From assembly GCA_025149285.1 (NCBI GenBank), contig CP102274.1:268001-332000 (forward strand): 64,000 nt of DNA, read 5' to 3'. Below the pieces are notes generated by a model. The model made no database searches. It worked only from the letters and a program-made list of their open reading frames with translations, and was not told where the DNA came from. Source of the stretch: Hungatella hathewayi. Its GTDB lineage: Bacteria > Bacillota > Clostridia > Lachnospirales > Lachnospiraceae. Both the position numbers and the translations under genes were made by a program. Of the stretch, positions 8,606 through 17,066 are shown piece by piece (the first letter of the stretch is position 1; every line of letters starts with the position of its first letter).

Positions 8606-9469
8606 TTAAAAACTTCCTTCATATTTTTTCCCAAACAATTTTGCTTGCATAAATGCGATTCCTTTAGTCTTCCAATTAACACGCTCTAAATGAATACTGT
8701 GTATTTCTTTAATTTCATTTCTCCTGATATTATGTTTTCTTATTTGATAATCTAACCACACATTGAAAGCAATTTCACTAATTCGTCCATAGTATCTTTG
8801 CTGGTAATCGGATAATTCTGGCATTTCAAACCTTTTTTTTAGTTCAAATAATATATCAAACAGCCAGATACAGTATTTTTCGAGCAGATTTTTTTCCATA
8901 ATCATCATATTGAACATGTATCCATAAGAACGATTTATTACAGTATCATAGCTTTTAATGTATTCCGGATATTTTTCTTCTAATATTTTTTTTGTTTCGT
9001 CCAGTTGAATTGAATAATGTGTATGTGCATAATGGCTGTATAGTGATTCTATGTAATATTTACGCTTATCTGGAACAAATATTTTAATTTTGCCAAGCAT
9101 TGGTTTGATTTCGTTATATGTTAAAATACCATCAAATGGATACTTTGTTTTTTTTATACTAAAATGTCTTCGGTAATGTACTAGGCCAATATAATCTGCC
9201 TCAAGATTTTTCCAGGCCCAGTAAAGTCCGGTAAGTTCACAAAAACCGGGATTCAACAATGAAATATTGTCCCCAGTATTATCTTTTAAATATCCTAAGT
9301 CCAGATCATTGCCGCATGCATCTTTCTTTCCTTCTGCACCAACATGAAGGGGTATATACATGATATCGTTTGGCATATCATATTTCTTATGTGTGGCTAT
9401 AACTATCTTTACTTTAGTCGGTCTATCTGCGGTATTATTCTCCGAAAAAATATTGTTTGTTTTGTTCAT
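8606..9469 (-). CDS. DUF4422 glycosyltransferase-like protein
   Basis: 287 residues. Seen: KIVIATHKKYDMPND near residue 20, then PLHVGAEGKKD, a LNPGFCELTGLYWAWKN segment and IGLVHYRRHFS. This order is characteristic of DUF4422 proteins, which occur in capsule and exopolysaccharide clusters and are usually annotated as glycosyltransferases. No membrane segments or signal peptide are evident, so it is probably cytoplasmic. It is the first gene of the leftward operon as seen here; AAGGAAA precedes the ATG. A capsule operon would normally include a priming glycosyltransferase, which is absent here and may lie beyond base 1. Confidence 0.85.
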   Translation of the reverse strand: MNKTNNIFSENNTADRPTKVKIVIATHKKYDMPNDIMYIPLHVGAEGKKDACGNDLDLGYLKDNTGDNISLLNPGFCELTGLYWAWKNLEADYIGLVHYRRHFSIKKTKYPFDGILTYNEIKPMLGKIKIFVPDKRKYYIESLYSHYAHTHYSIQLDETKKILEEKYPEYIKSYDTVINRSYGYMFNMMIMEKNLLEKYCIWLFDILFELKKRFEMPELSDYQQRYYGRISEIAFNVWLDYQIRKHNIRRNEIKEIHSIHLERVNWKTKGIAFMQAKLFGKKYEGSF

Positions 9470-9533
9470 TTGTTTGTTTCCTTACCCATATATTTTCATT
9501 TGTTTTGATTGCTGACAATCATTAAGTAACCAA

Positions 9534-9553
9534 CAAATAATTGTTATTATTTG
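9534..9553. repeat. Perfect inverted repeat, possible recombinase or regulator site
   Basis: CAAATAAT (9534-9541), spacer TGTT, ATTATTTG (9546-9553). If the outer CCAA (9530-9533) and the GG after ATTATTT are allowed, the dyad is about 25 bases long, similar in size to a core site for a tyrosine recombinase. It lies 208 bases before the start of a tyrosine recombinase gene. Function is inferred only. Confidence 0.4.
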
Positions 9554-9643
9554 GACTAGACACTTTATCGCCCTATCAATTTATGCAATAATCAAAGCAT
9601 CAAAGATGAATTTATCAATGCTAAACTTTGGGAGGGAAAAAAT

Positions 9644-9712
9644 ATGTCAATAAATTGCAGAGGTCCAGGACAAATTACAGAAATGCTAACTACTGTTCAC
9701 TATTCAGAATGA
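9644..9712 (+). CDS. Possible 22-residue small peptide or leader
   Basis: ATG preceded by a near-perfect GGGAGGG ribosome site seven bases away. The peptide begins [10 protein letters not shown] and ends TVHYSE, and stops 49 bases before the recombinase start. No known family is recognised. The quality of the ribosome site is the only support. It could be a leader peptide regulating the recombinase, a remnant of an older gene, or chance. Confidence 0.35.
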   Translation: MSINCRGPGQITEMLTTVHYSE

Positions 9713-9761
9713 AATAGAACTCGAAACACACCATACACTTACAATGAGGGGGAACCGAACA

Positions 9762-10733
9762 ATGAACTACAATTACGAACAACAAAAAATATACCTGACA
9801 GATTTTATAAACTCTTTATCTCTCGAAAGAAACCTGTCAGGAAAAACCATATATGCATATAAAAGTGATTTATTATGTATGTTTACATGGTTGAATGAAA
9901 ATAAGTATGAATCAATAAATCCGCATTCAATCTCTGACTATTTTCTTTATTTGCAAAATAATAAGAAATTATCTCCACGATCCATTCGCAGAAAGTATGT
10001 TTCGATTAAACAATTCTTTCACTATATAAATGTTGAAAAAGGTGTGAATGAAATTTTTATGAAATTTTCGTCCAGAAAGTTTCAGTTACCAAAATCACTG
10101 CCGCGTACCTTATCAAAGATGGAAGTAAATCAGCTGATTGCTACTGTTTCAAAAGAATACAAATCAGCTTCAACTGATTTTTACCGGAGACTTTGCTTGA
10201 GAGATATGTGTATAATTGAAATACTGTTTTGCCTGGGGTTGAGGATTGGAGAAGTGGCAGCATTAAATATAGAAGATTATGATTCTGGTGAGGCTTCCTT
10301 TTTGATTCATGGTAAAGGGAATAAAGAACGGATGCTTTTTATATCATCAATAACCGTAAATCAAAAGCTCCAGAAATGGATTAGAACGAGGCAAGAGTTT
10401 AATCTTCAGGACGATGCATTATTTGTTAACAAATATGGAAAACGATTAAGTATTTACAGTATAGAAAATCTTTTTTATAAATATAGAGAATTGGCACATA
10501 TAAATTCTGAAGCAACTCCTCATTACTTACGGCATAGTTTCGCAACCCAGCTACTAAATAATGGAGCAGATATCAGAGCGGTTCAAGATATTCTGGGGCA
10601 TAGCAGTATTGTTACAACTCAGATTTATACAGAGGTATCATTAAAAAGAAAAAAAGAAGTGCTGTTAAATTATAATGGGAGAAATTTTATTAATTTACCA
10701 GAAGATAGTATGATAGAAGAGTGGCTAAAATAG
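9762..10733 (+). CDS. Tyrosine recombinase/integrase, XerC/D-like
   Basis: 323 residues from the ATG at 9762, which has GAGGGGG nine bases upstream; the ATG at 9744 lacks such a site. Seen: an N-terminal SAM-like core-binding domain (about 1-95) and a catalytic domain with the full set of residues, R161 in GLRIGE, K185 in HGKGNKER, H254 and R257 in [11 protein letters not shown]280 in LGHSS, and nucleophile Y289 in TTQIYTEV. Size and motifs are Xer-like rather than phage-like (no AP2 domain). It stands alone with no excisionase or phage genes, divergent from the capsule operon. A role in DNA inversion at surface loci is one possibility. The catalytic family is certain. Confidence 0.9.
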   Translation: MNYNYEQQKIYLTDFINSLSLERNLSGKTIYAYKSDLLCMFTWLNENKYESINPHSISDYFLYLQNNKKLSPRSIRRKYVSIKQFFHYINVEKGVNEIFMKFSSRKFQLPKSLPRTLSKMEVNQLIATVSKEYKSASTDFYRRLCLRDMCIIEILFCLGLRIGEVAALNIEDYDSGEASFLIHGKGNKERMLFISSITVNQKLQKWIRTRQEFNLQDDALFVNKYGKRLSIYSIENLFYKYRELAHINSEATPHYLRHSFATQLLNNGADIRAVQDILGHSSIVTTQIYTEVSLKRKKEVLLNYNGRNFINLPEDSMIEEWLK

Positions 10734-10970
10734 TTATTAAAAATAAGAATATGATATAATACTGCAATCAATAAAAAATTATGTTATAGTAGAGGACAAA
10801 ATGTATTTTGCAAAAAATACTGGAATCTATTTATAGAACAAAAAATAATGGTCTAATAGAATATAAATTTTTTCGGTAGCGATAAATCATATATTTATTT
10901 GGATATAAAATAGTGAATACATGATACTAATTATAAATGGTTTAGAAATTTTTATTGAAAGGCAGTTAAT
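10734..10970 (+). other. AT-rich spacer between recombinase and vanZ-like gene
   Basis: 237 bases. Contains a good -10 (TATAAT at 10755-10760) without a matching -35, and A/T runs. No gene, hairpin terminator or copy of the 9534-9553 inverted repeat is visible. Confidence 0.4.
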
Positions 10971-11540
10971 ATGTTTGATTTACTTGATAAAGCTATGTGG
11001 AGCTACATAATAAAGGATATAGGAAAAGAATTAGAATATCTCCCATACGCCCTGTTTTTGGGTATAATTGTGTATTTTGTGTTTAAAATTATTTTGCGTA
11101 AAAATAGTAAACCTCTCTATAATTTTTATAAAGTAATATTTTTAGTCTATTTATTTGCGCTGGTACATATTACATTGTTTGAACGTGAACCGGGTTCACG
11201 GACAGCAATTAGCCTTACCTTATTTGAAACACTGGGAGGTTCCAGAAATAATGCATATGTTGTCGAAAATGTACTTTTGTTTATCCCATATGGTTTTTTA
11301 CTTGCGATTCTTTTTCGTCCAATGCGTAATTTCGTGTTATGTCTTGCGGTAGGCGCAATGAGCAGCTTGACAATTGAAACAGTTCAATTACTTACCCAAA
11401 GAGGATACTTTCAAGTGGACGATATTCTCATGAACAGTATTGGAACTGTGATTGGCTGTGCTGTTTTTTTGATAACAGCTGGAAGTTATCGCGTCTGTAA
11501 ATGGATTATTACAAAGTATTGTGAGTCTGCAAAAATTTAA
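10971..11540 (+). CDS. VanZ-family membrane protein
   Basis: 189 residues with four to five predicted membrane segments. Seen: LVHITLFERE near residue 65, VVENVLLFIPYGFLLAILF (about 97-115), SSLTIETVQLLTQRGYFQVDDILMN and SIGTVIGCAVF. The N-x-x-x-F-x-P-x-G and E-x-x-Q...D-x-x-D-x-x-x-N patterns define VanZ-like proteins. These are often found at capsule or exopolysaccharide loci as well as with teicoplanin resistance genes, and their biochemical role is unknown. An AAAGGCAG ribosome site precedes the ATG. It lies 237 bases after the recombinase and shares its AT-rich composition. Confidence 0.85.
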   Translation: MFDLLDKAMWSYIIKDIGKELEYLPYALFLGIIVYFVFKIILRKNSKPLYNFYKVIFLVYLFALVHITLFEREPGSRTAISLTLFETLGGSRNNAYVVENVLLFIPYGFLLAILFRPMRNFVLCLAVGAMSSLTIETVQLLTQRGYFQVDDILMNSIGTVIGCAVFLITAGSYRVCKWIITKYCESAKI

Positions 11541-12047
11541 TCTGTTGATCATCATCGGATAATTTGTCGTAGGTTGTCGAAACGTGGACTGAGCAATAGA
11601 GGATTATGATTAGAATTATAAGGCAACAGATTATAAAGCAAATAGAACCATATAGTAGAAAAGACATAAGCAACACGTATTTAGCTCCTTTTAGATTACC
11701 ATATTTACAAGTTGTATAACTACCTAATATATAATATAGGTCACGTTATATTGGTTTATACAAGATTTAAATAATTTGCTATAAAATCCACATTAAATAA
11801 CAGACAAGGCAATTAGCTATATAATATGAATAAAATAGCAGGGTTGCTAAATATTAAAGAACCTGTTTTTTTATGAATACAATTTAAAATAATTGTTCGT
11901 AATATATGCTAAAAACATATTATATAGACATGTTTTAAGCCGAAAAAGCTTGCAAAATATGGAAAGGTGAGTTAATATAGTTTCAACGGGTTACATATTC
12001 CGGAAAAACAATTTTAGGAAAAGGATTTTTGAAAGGAGAATGCAATT
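11541..12047. other. Gene-free AT-rich intergenic region with a dyad and a candidate promoter
   Basis: 507 bases without a supportable gene. Two items stand out: a dyad ACCTA...ATATAGGT at 11722-11741, and a candidate sigma-A promoter TTGCAA (11950-11955), 17 bases, TAATAT (11973-11978), which would give a leader of about 60 bases before the wall-binding protein gene. The region also marks the compositional change from the AT-rich cassette to the more GC-balanced chromosome. No RNA gene or riboswitch was recognised. Confidence 0.5.
11722..11741. repeat. Dyad ACCTA...ATATAGGT
   Basis: ACCTAATAT (11722-11730) and ATATAGGT (11734-11741) form an imperfect dyad. The right half is identical to the right half of the two FadR-type operators at 39.7 and 47.9 kb. 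It may be a third, distant site or a coincidence in AT-rich DNA. Confidence 0.3.
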
Positions 12048-12965
12048 ATGAGAATGAAGAAGCTTGCTGTTATGGCATTAGCAACAGCTCTCTCCGTAGG
12101 TTCAGTCATGACAGCCTCAGCTGCATGGTTACAGGAGGGAAGCAACTGGAGATACCAGAATGATAACGGTACATTCCAGACAGGAACATGGTTTAGAGAT
12201 GTTGACGGAAGATGGTATCATTTCGACAATAACGGAATTATGCAGAAGGGCTGGTTCCAGGATGCTGACGGAAAATGGTATTTCCTGGCATACAATGGCG
12301 TTATGCAGGTTGGCTTGATCAAGGTTGACAATCAGGTTTACTACATGAATGCAAGTGGTGACTTATTCCTTGGTGATATGACTATTAATGGTACAACTTA
12401 TAACTTTGGCCTCTATGGTACAACAAACGGACAGCCAAATGTACCTTCAACAGCTACTTATGGTGGTAATGGAAATCAGTCTCTGCCAGGCGGTGGAAGC
12501 AGCTCCAATGGGGGTGGTAGCACTGCAACTCCGGCAGAAAAAGTTGAGGGTGCAGTAAATGAAGTGAAAAATGCAGCTAAAGAATCTATTAAAGGCGCTG
12601 AGAGTGTAATTGCTGGTATTGAAGTTTCAGATCCAGTAACGAAGGGCGATGCTGCTGTAGTTGAGGTTAAAGTTGACGTTATAGATATTAAAGATACGGA
12701 TGATGCTGAATTAGTAAAAGGTTCTATTGCAAGTGTAGTTGACACTACTATTTCGGAGTTGGACGGAGCTGAGAAAGTGGCAGTTTCTATTCCTGGAATT
12801 AGCAAATCCTTTACCGTTGATGAGTTAAGGGGAGACAAGTTAGATGATTTGTTAGATAACTATGTTACACCTGATTTTTACAAAGATCATAAGAATAGTT
12901 CCGTGACAGTTACTGTACCAGTAAATGGCGTTAATGTAACTTACACTATTTCTTTAGCAAAATAA
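12048..12965 (+). CDS. Secreted protein with choline-binding-type cell-wall repeats
   Basis: 305 residues. Seen: a Sec signal peptide (RMKKLAVMALATALSVGSV, cleavage probably after TASA near residue 25). Three to four Trp/Tyr/Gly-rich repeats follow (WFRDVDGRWYHFDNNGIMQKG, then WFQDADGKWYFLAYNGVMQVG, then a less regular one) to about residue 125. Next come a Gly/Ser/Asn linker (about 140-165) and an acidic C-terminal region of about 140 residues that I do not recognise. The repeats resemble choline/teichoic-acid-binding modules, so the protein is probably held at the wall or capsule. GAAAGGAG precedes the ATG. A terminator follows at once. Confidence 0.8.
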   Translation: MRMKKLAVMALATALSVGSVMTASAAWLQEGSNWRYQNDNGTFQTGTWFRDVDGRWYHFDNNGIMQKGWFQDADGKWYFLAYNGVMQVGLIKVDNQVYYMNASGDLFLGDMTINGTTYNFGLYGTTNGQPNVPSTATYGGNGNQSLPGGGSSSNGGGSTATPAEKVEGAVNEVKNAAKESIKGAESVIAGIEVSDPVTKGDAAVVEVKVDVIDIKDTDDAELVKGSIASVVDTTISELDGAEKVAVSIPGISKSFTVDELRGDKLDDLLDNYVTPDFYKDHKNSSVTVTVPVNGVNVTYTISLAK

Positions 12966-12984
12966 TCAATTTCCAACCATTTAT

Positions 12985-13016
12985 AGGGTGGCTCCCAAAG
13001 GAACCGCCCTATTTTT
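12985..13016 (+). terminator. Rho-independent terminator after the wall-binding protein gene
   Basis: Stem AGGGTGGCTCC (12985-12995), loop CAAA, GGAACCGCCCT (13000-13010), followed by ATTTTT. One internal mismatch and one G-U pair. Confidence 0.85.
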
Positions 13017-13116
13017 CAGTGCACCTTACAGCAAAATACAAAACAAAAACCAATATACACAACACATTACACAACCATTTTTCAACCCATGCAACAAAAC
13101 CAATGTGGAGCAAATT

Positions 13117-14721
13117 ATGAAAAATAAAACAAGGGCTGCAGACCACTGTAGTCTGTTATCACTGCTGTTCTCTACATTTCTAATTGTCATATTTTTCTGT
13201 ATCCCTGCTTACGCCGGCAGTATTAACGGCAACGAGCAGTCGATCGTTTCCGTTATCAACGGCCAGTTCGAGCAGGACGGTGTTATCTACAAGGTTCGTC
13301 AGGAATATATAAATTCTGCCATAAGTTATTTACAGCAGGATGATGTGGATCTGACAGCGGAGCAGGCACAGTCGGTGATATCCGAGATCTATTCTAACGT
13401 ACAGACTGGTGTCGACAGTGGGTATTTAGAGGCAATCGGGCAGACGGCACCTCCGGAGACAGAATCGCAGCCAACGGCGCCGGCTCAGGACCCTAATTCC
13501 GGTACTGAAGGAAAAGACAAAGCCGGAGATAAGAACACAGATGTCCAGGAGACAGACGAAACCGCAGAAGCTGGAAATCAGCCGGGAGAGAGTACGGAAA
13601 GCGGAGAACCAGCCGGTGATGATCAGAATGGTGGGGACGGAACCGGCGATCCGAGCGGAACAGGCTCTGATGAGCCACAGGCAGCAACGCCCCCGACTCC
13701 GGAAGTAATCTCGATTCTGGAGCTTGTGGACAAGGCACCGCCTCAGTCTTACGAGTATTTATCAAAGGATACGGATGCCCTGATGGCGCGCATCCATATA
13801 CCTTATCAGACATTATGGTATATCCTTATCATATTGGCAGTAGTCATAGCGATTATAACAGCCATATCATTTTTGAAGAAGCTTTTTGTACACCATCATA
13901 ACAGGAAGCTCAGAAAGTATTTTAGATTCATACTGGCAGCGGAAATAGGTGTGCTGTCCGCCGTTTGTTTTACGGCAGTAAGCGTCTGGATCGGGGCGTT
14001 TCAGGACAGTGCTGTTTTGAATAAACTTGCGGATACGGGATATTACCGAACGATTTTTGAGGAACTGCGGCGCGATACTTCCATTTCGTTCGCACTTCTG
14101 GATATCCCGGATAACGTTATGGATGGCGCTATTACATATGAGCGCGTCGTTCTGGCGGCAAGGCAGCAGGTAGAGAGTGATTTAAGCCGGGGCGCCTATC
14201 AGGCAGATACGTCCATGCTGACGGATCGGCTGGAGGCGGATATCAGATCGTATTTGGAAGGAAAGTCAGTTACCATGACAGAGCAGGCCCAGACAGGTCT
14301 GGATGAACTGATGAACCGCCTGGATCAGAAGTACTCCTCTCTGCTTAAATGGCCATTTGCAGCATGGTGGATAGAAATGAAAACAGAATTTTTTTCTTTT
14401 GCAAAAATAGCTCTGCCGTTTTCACTGCTTCTTGCCATTCTTTCACAGGCCCTTATCATTGGCCTGAACCATTATAAATACCGCGGTGTTATACTGGGCG
14501 GGAAAGGCCTTATGGTCGGCGGACTGCTGACTGCGGCGGCCTTTGGCGTCGGAATGGTCATGATCGGTCAGAAACTGTCGACGATGACACCGGATTACAT
14601 GGAACTTTTTTTCAAAATATACGGTAACGGGTTGTGCAGAACCGGAATGATTACGGGAGTGATAGGAGTCCTTCTCGGAATTATTGTCCTGGTTGCAGTG
14701 CATACCTGGAAAGACAGCAAA
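13117..14721 (+). CDS. Unrecognised multi-pass membrane protein with acidic Pro/Gly linker
   Basis: 534 residues from the ATG at 13117 (GTGGAG eight bases upstream); the open frame starts earlier but would run through the preceding terminator. Its stop codon is the TAA at 14722-14724. Seen: a signal peptide or first membrane segment ending IPAYAG (about 1-34), a soluble domain (about 35-110), a long low-complexity linker rich in Glu, Pro, Gly, Asp and Thr (about 110-200), and a membrane segment near 232-252. A second segment lies near 275-295, followed by a soluble loop of about 150 residues and three more segments to the C-terminus. I know no family for it. It lies 75 bases before the tyrosine-phosphatase gene of the capsule-control set, so it may belong to polysaccharide export or its regulation. 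Composition matches the downstream chromosome. Confidence 0.7.
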
Positions 14722-14795
14722 TAACAAAGTCAACAAAAAACAAAGTCAGTAAGCAACCAGTAATTATTACAAAAAGAAAGGGAACGGTAAGAAGG

Positions 14796-15524
14796 ATGGA
14801 TTTATACGACATTCACTGCCATTTAATTCCCGGAGTAGACGATGGGTCACAAACAATGGAAGAAAGCCTGGAGGCCATGAAACTGGAATATGAGGAAGGC
14901 GTGCGCCATATTATCTGTACCTCTCATTTTTCAGCGGATTGCGAGGCCGGCTACACTTCTAAACTGCAGGAGTCCTTTGAGAAGTTGAAATTGCGCTTAA
15001 AGGAGACCACATACGGAGCCGAAATGAGGCTGCATCTGGGGAATGAGCTAATGTATTCCGAAAGCCTTCTGGAGTGCCTTGACGAAGGCCGTGCATGGAC
15101 GATGGCGGGAAGTCATTACATTCTGGTGGAGTTTTTGCCGTCGGTTCGTTATGAAGAGCTGTACAGGGGGCTGCGAAAGTTGGCCTCCGGCGGTTATACG
15201 CCTATACTGGCTCACATGGAGCGTTACCGTTGCCTGTATAAGGAGAATGACCGGCTCGATGAATTGAGAGATCTGGGCATTTGCCTTCAGGTAAATGGAG
15301 CAAGCCTGTTTGGCGGAGTGTTTGATTCTGCCAGCGCGGTAGTACGCAAGCTCTGCAAATCTGGGCGGATCCATTTTCTGGGAACAGATTCCCATGGCAC
15401 TCATTATCGTAAACCGCAGATAAAAAAAGCGGCGGCGTGGATACATGACAATTGTCCTGCGTCGGTTGCAGAAGGGATTTTATGCGGGAATCCGATGGCG
15501 GTACTGGAGGATAAATTATTTTGA
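14796..15524 (+). CDS. cpsB: CpsB/CapC-type PHP-domain protein-tyrosine phosphatase
   Basis: 242 residues from the ATG at 14796, the usual length of CpsB/YwqE phosphatases. Seen: the PHP metal motif DIHCHLIPGVDDGS (H7, H9), SHFS near residue 50, GNELMYSE near 85, ILAHMERY near 140, and GTDSHG near 195, which together supply the metal-binding histidines, aspartates and glutamate. It removes phosphate from the tyrosine cluster of the CpsD kinase. Next to Wzz and CpsD genes, with only 14 bases to the next start. An AAGAAGG site directly precedes the ATG and GGGAACGG is slightly further away, so the exact start is less certain than the function. Confidence 0.92.
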   Translation: MDLYDIHCHLIPGVDDGSQTMEESLEAMKLEYEEGVRHIICTSHFSADCEAGYTSKLQESFEKLKLRLKETTYGAEMRLHLGNELMYSESLLECLDEGRAWTMAGSHYILVEFLPSVRYEELYRGLRKLASGGYTPILAHMERYRCLYKENDRLDELRDLGICLQVNGASLFGGVFDSASAVVRKLCKSGRIHFLGTDSHGTHYRKPQIKKAAAWIHDNCPASVAEGILCGNPMAVLEDKLF

Positions 15525-15538
15525 TTTAGGAGAAAATT

Positions 15539-16270
15539 ATGGGAACCAATCAGGATGACGAGATTGAAATTGATTTAAAGGAACTATTTTACGTAATCAA
15601 ACGGAAACTGTGGATTATCCTTCTGACCGGCATTGTGGGTGCCGTCGGCTTCGGACTTTTTACCGCAATGGTGATGAAGCCCGTCTATACGTCCTCTACG
15701 ATGCTCTATATCGTGAATAAGACGACTACGCTGACCTCCCTGACGGATTTACAGCTGGGAACGCAGCTGACTAAGGATTACAAGGTGCTGGTAACCAGCC
15801 GGCCCGTTACGGCTCAGGTTATCACTAACCTGGACTTAAATTTAAGCCATGAACAGTTAGTAAGAAAAATTAAGGTGGATAACCCTACCGATACCCGTAT
15901 CCTCACCATCTCGGTGGAGGATACAGACCCTTACATGGCCAAATCCATCGCAGATGAGTTCGCGTCGGTAGCATCTGCCCGCATGGCCGAGATTATGGAT
16001 TCCGCGCCGCCGAACATTGTAGAGGAGGCGTACCTGCCAACACAGAAGACAAAACCAAGCATAACGAAGAATACCATGATCGGCGGCCTGGCAGGCGTGT
16101 TCCTGGCAGGAGCGATTATACTCGTGCTGTTCGTGATGAATGATGCAATTAAGACACCTGAGGATGTGGAGAGGTACCTGGGACTCAATACGCTCGCTAC
16201 AATACCGGTATTTGAGGGAGAGACAGGCACGAAAAAGAAGAAATCCAAACGGAAGAAGAGCGGGAGGTAA
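15539..16270 (+). CDS. cpsC: Chain-length determinant / BY-kinase activator (Wzz, CpsC, YveK type)
   Basis: 243 residues. Seen: an N-terminal cytoplasmic stretch with EIDLKELFYVIKRKLWIILL leading into membrane segment 1 (about 20-45), an extracellular Wzz domain (about 46-175), and the Pro-rich PTQKTKPSITKN before membrane segment 2 (about 180-202). A short basic cytoplasmic tail, GTKKKKSKRKKSGR, follows. In Gram-positive bacteria this protein anchors and activates the separate cytoplasmic tyrosine kinase and controls polymer length. Start supported by TTAGGAG. The next gene begins 5 bases later. Confidence 0.92.
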   Translation: MGTNQDDEIEIDLKELFYVIKRKLWIILLTGIVGAVGFGLFTAMVMKPVYTSSTMLYIVNKTTTLTSLTDLQLGTQLTKDYKVLVTSRPVTAQVITNLDLNLSHEQLVRKIKVDNPTDTRILTISVEDTDPYMAKSIADEFASVASARMAEIMDSAPPNIVEEAYLPTQKTKPSITKNTMIGGLAGVFLAGAIILVLFVMNDAIKTPEDVERYLGLNTLATIPVFEGETGTKKKKSKRKKSGR

Positions 16271-16275
16271 GCAGG

Positions 16276-17010
16276 ATGCAGAAAGTTTTATTGCGTAAAC
16301 ACGAAAAGCTGGATTTCAGGGCAAACGAGGCGTTTAAAACGCTGCGTACCAACATCCTGTTTTCCGGACATGATACAAGAGTCATTACACTGACCAGCTC
16401 GACACCCAATGAAGGAAAATCTTCACTTTCATTCCAGCTGGCGATATCTTTCGCGGAAGCGGATAACCGTGTCCTGTTTATCGACGCTGATATTCGTAAA
16501 TCTGTGCTTGTGGGCCGCTATAAGGCGGAGGGCAATAAATTTGGCCTGACCCACTACTTATCCGGACAGAAAACGATTGACGATGTCATCTGCAATACGG
16601 ATATTAACAACATGGATATGATCTTTGCCGGTCCTGTTTCTCCGAATCCGACAGAGCTTTTGAGCGGCGATTTATTTGCTGAACTGATTCAGAAGGCCCG
16701 GGAGGAGTATGACTATGTAATCATTGACGCTCCGCCTCTGGGCAGCGTTATCGATGCGGCTCTGATTGCCAGACACGTGGACGGTACCATTATTGTCGTT
16801 GAGAGCGGTGCAATCAGCTATAAGATGGTACAGCACGTAAAGGAGCAGCTGGAAAAGGGCGAATGCCGTATTCTGGGTGTTGTCTTAAATAAGGTGGACT
16901 TAGACCGCGACTCCTACTATGGAAACTACTACGGTAAGTATTATGGCAAGTATTACGGCAAATATTATGGGAACTACGGAGAAGAAACGAAAAAACAGGA
17001 CAAAAAATAA
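16276..17010 (+). CDS. cpsD: Bacterial tyrosine kinase (BY-kinase), CpsD/YwqD type
   Basis: 244 residues. Seen: Walker A STPNEGKSS (42-50), Walker A' VLFIDADIRK (66-75), Walker B DYVIIDAPP near 150, then GVVLNKVD, and a C-terminal tail of four to five YYGK/YYGN units ending in EETKKQDKK. The tyrosines of the tail are the autophosphorylation cluster. It regulates polymerisation and export of capsule together with CpsC and CpsB. Start at GGGAGGTAAGCAGG. The tail is encoded by a near-perfect 12-base tandem repeat, so its tyrosine number could vary between strains. A terminator follows. Confidence 0.94.
   Translation: MQKVLLRKHEKLDFRANEAFKTLRTNILFSGHDTRVITLTSSTPNEGKSSLSFQLAISFAEADNRVLFIDADIRKSVLVGRYKAEGNKFGLTHYLSGQKTIDDVICNTDINNMDMIFAGPVSPNPTELLSGDLFAELIQKAREEYDYVIIDAPPLGSVIDAALIARHVDGTIIVVESGAISYKMVQHVKEQLEKGECRILGVVLNKVDLDRDSYYGNYYGKYYGKYYGKYYGNYGEETKKQDKK
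16915..16980 (+). repeat. 12-base tandem repeat encoding the YYGK/YYGN tyrosine tail
   Basis: Units of TAYTAYGGNAAR/AAY repeat in frame at the 3' end of the kinase gene, differing mainly at third codon positions. This is a coding repeat, not a CRISPR. Confidence 0.85.
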
Positions 17011-17031
17011 CATAAAAATATTCTTAAAATT

Positions 17032-17066
17032 ACCCGCAGACAACAGAGACTGCGGGTGATTTTTTT
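17032..17066 (+). terminator. Rho-independent terminator after cpsD
   Basis: Perfect 8-bp stem ACCCGCAG (17032-17039) / CTGCGGGT (17050-17057), 10-base loop, then GATTTTTTT. Confidence 0.92.

Larger units (their letters stand above)
9470..9743. other. Divergent intergenic region heading the capsule cassette
   Basis: AT-rich spacer between the leftward polysaccharide operon and the rightward recombinase. It holds a perfect 8-bp inverted repeat (CAAATAAT / ATTATTTG) at 9534-9553 and a short open frame at 9644-9712. No convincing sigma-A promoter is visible on either strand. Possible elements such as TTGGAC-17-TATCAA at 9551-9579 are weak. Confidence 0.5.

Noticed and set aside
9762..12000. Prophage or integrative element around the recombinase
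   Set aside because: No excisionase, phage structural, conjugation or tRNA attachment-site features are present; the recombinase stands alone.
16915..16980. Short tandem repeats resembling a repeat array
   Set aside because: Repeats are in frame, encode Tyr-Tyr-Gly-Lys and have no spacers; not a CRISPR. No CRISPR array or cas gene was seen anywhere.
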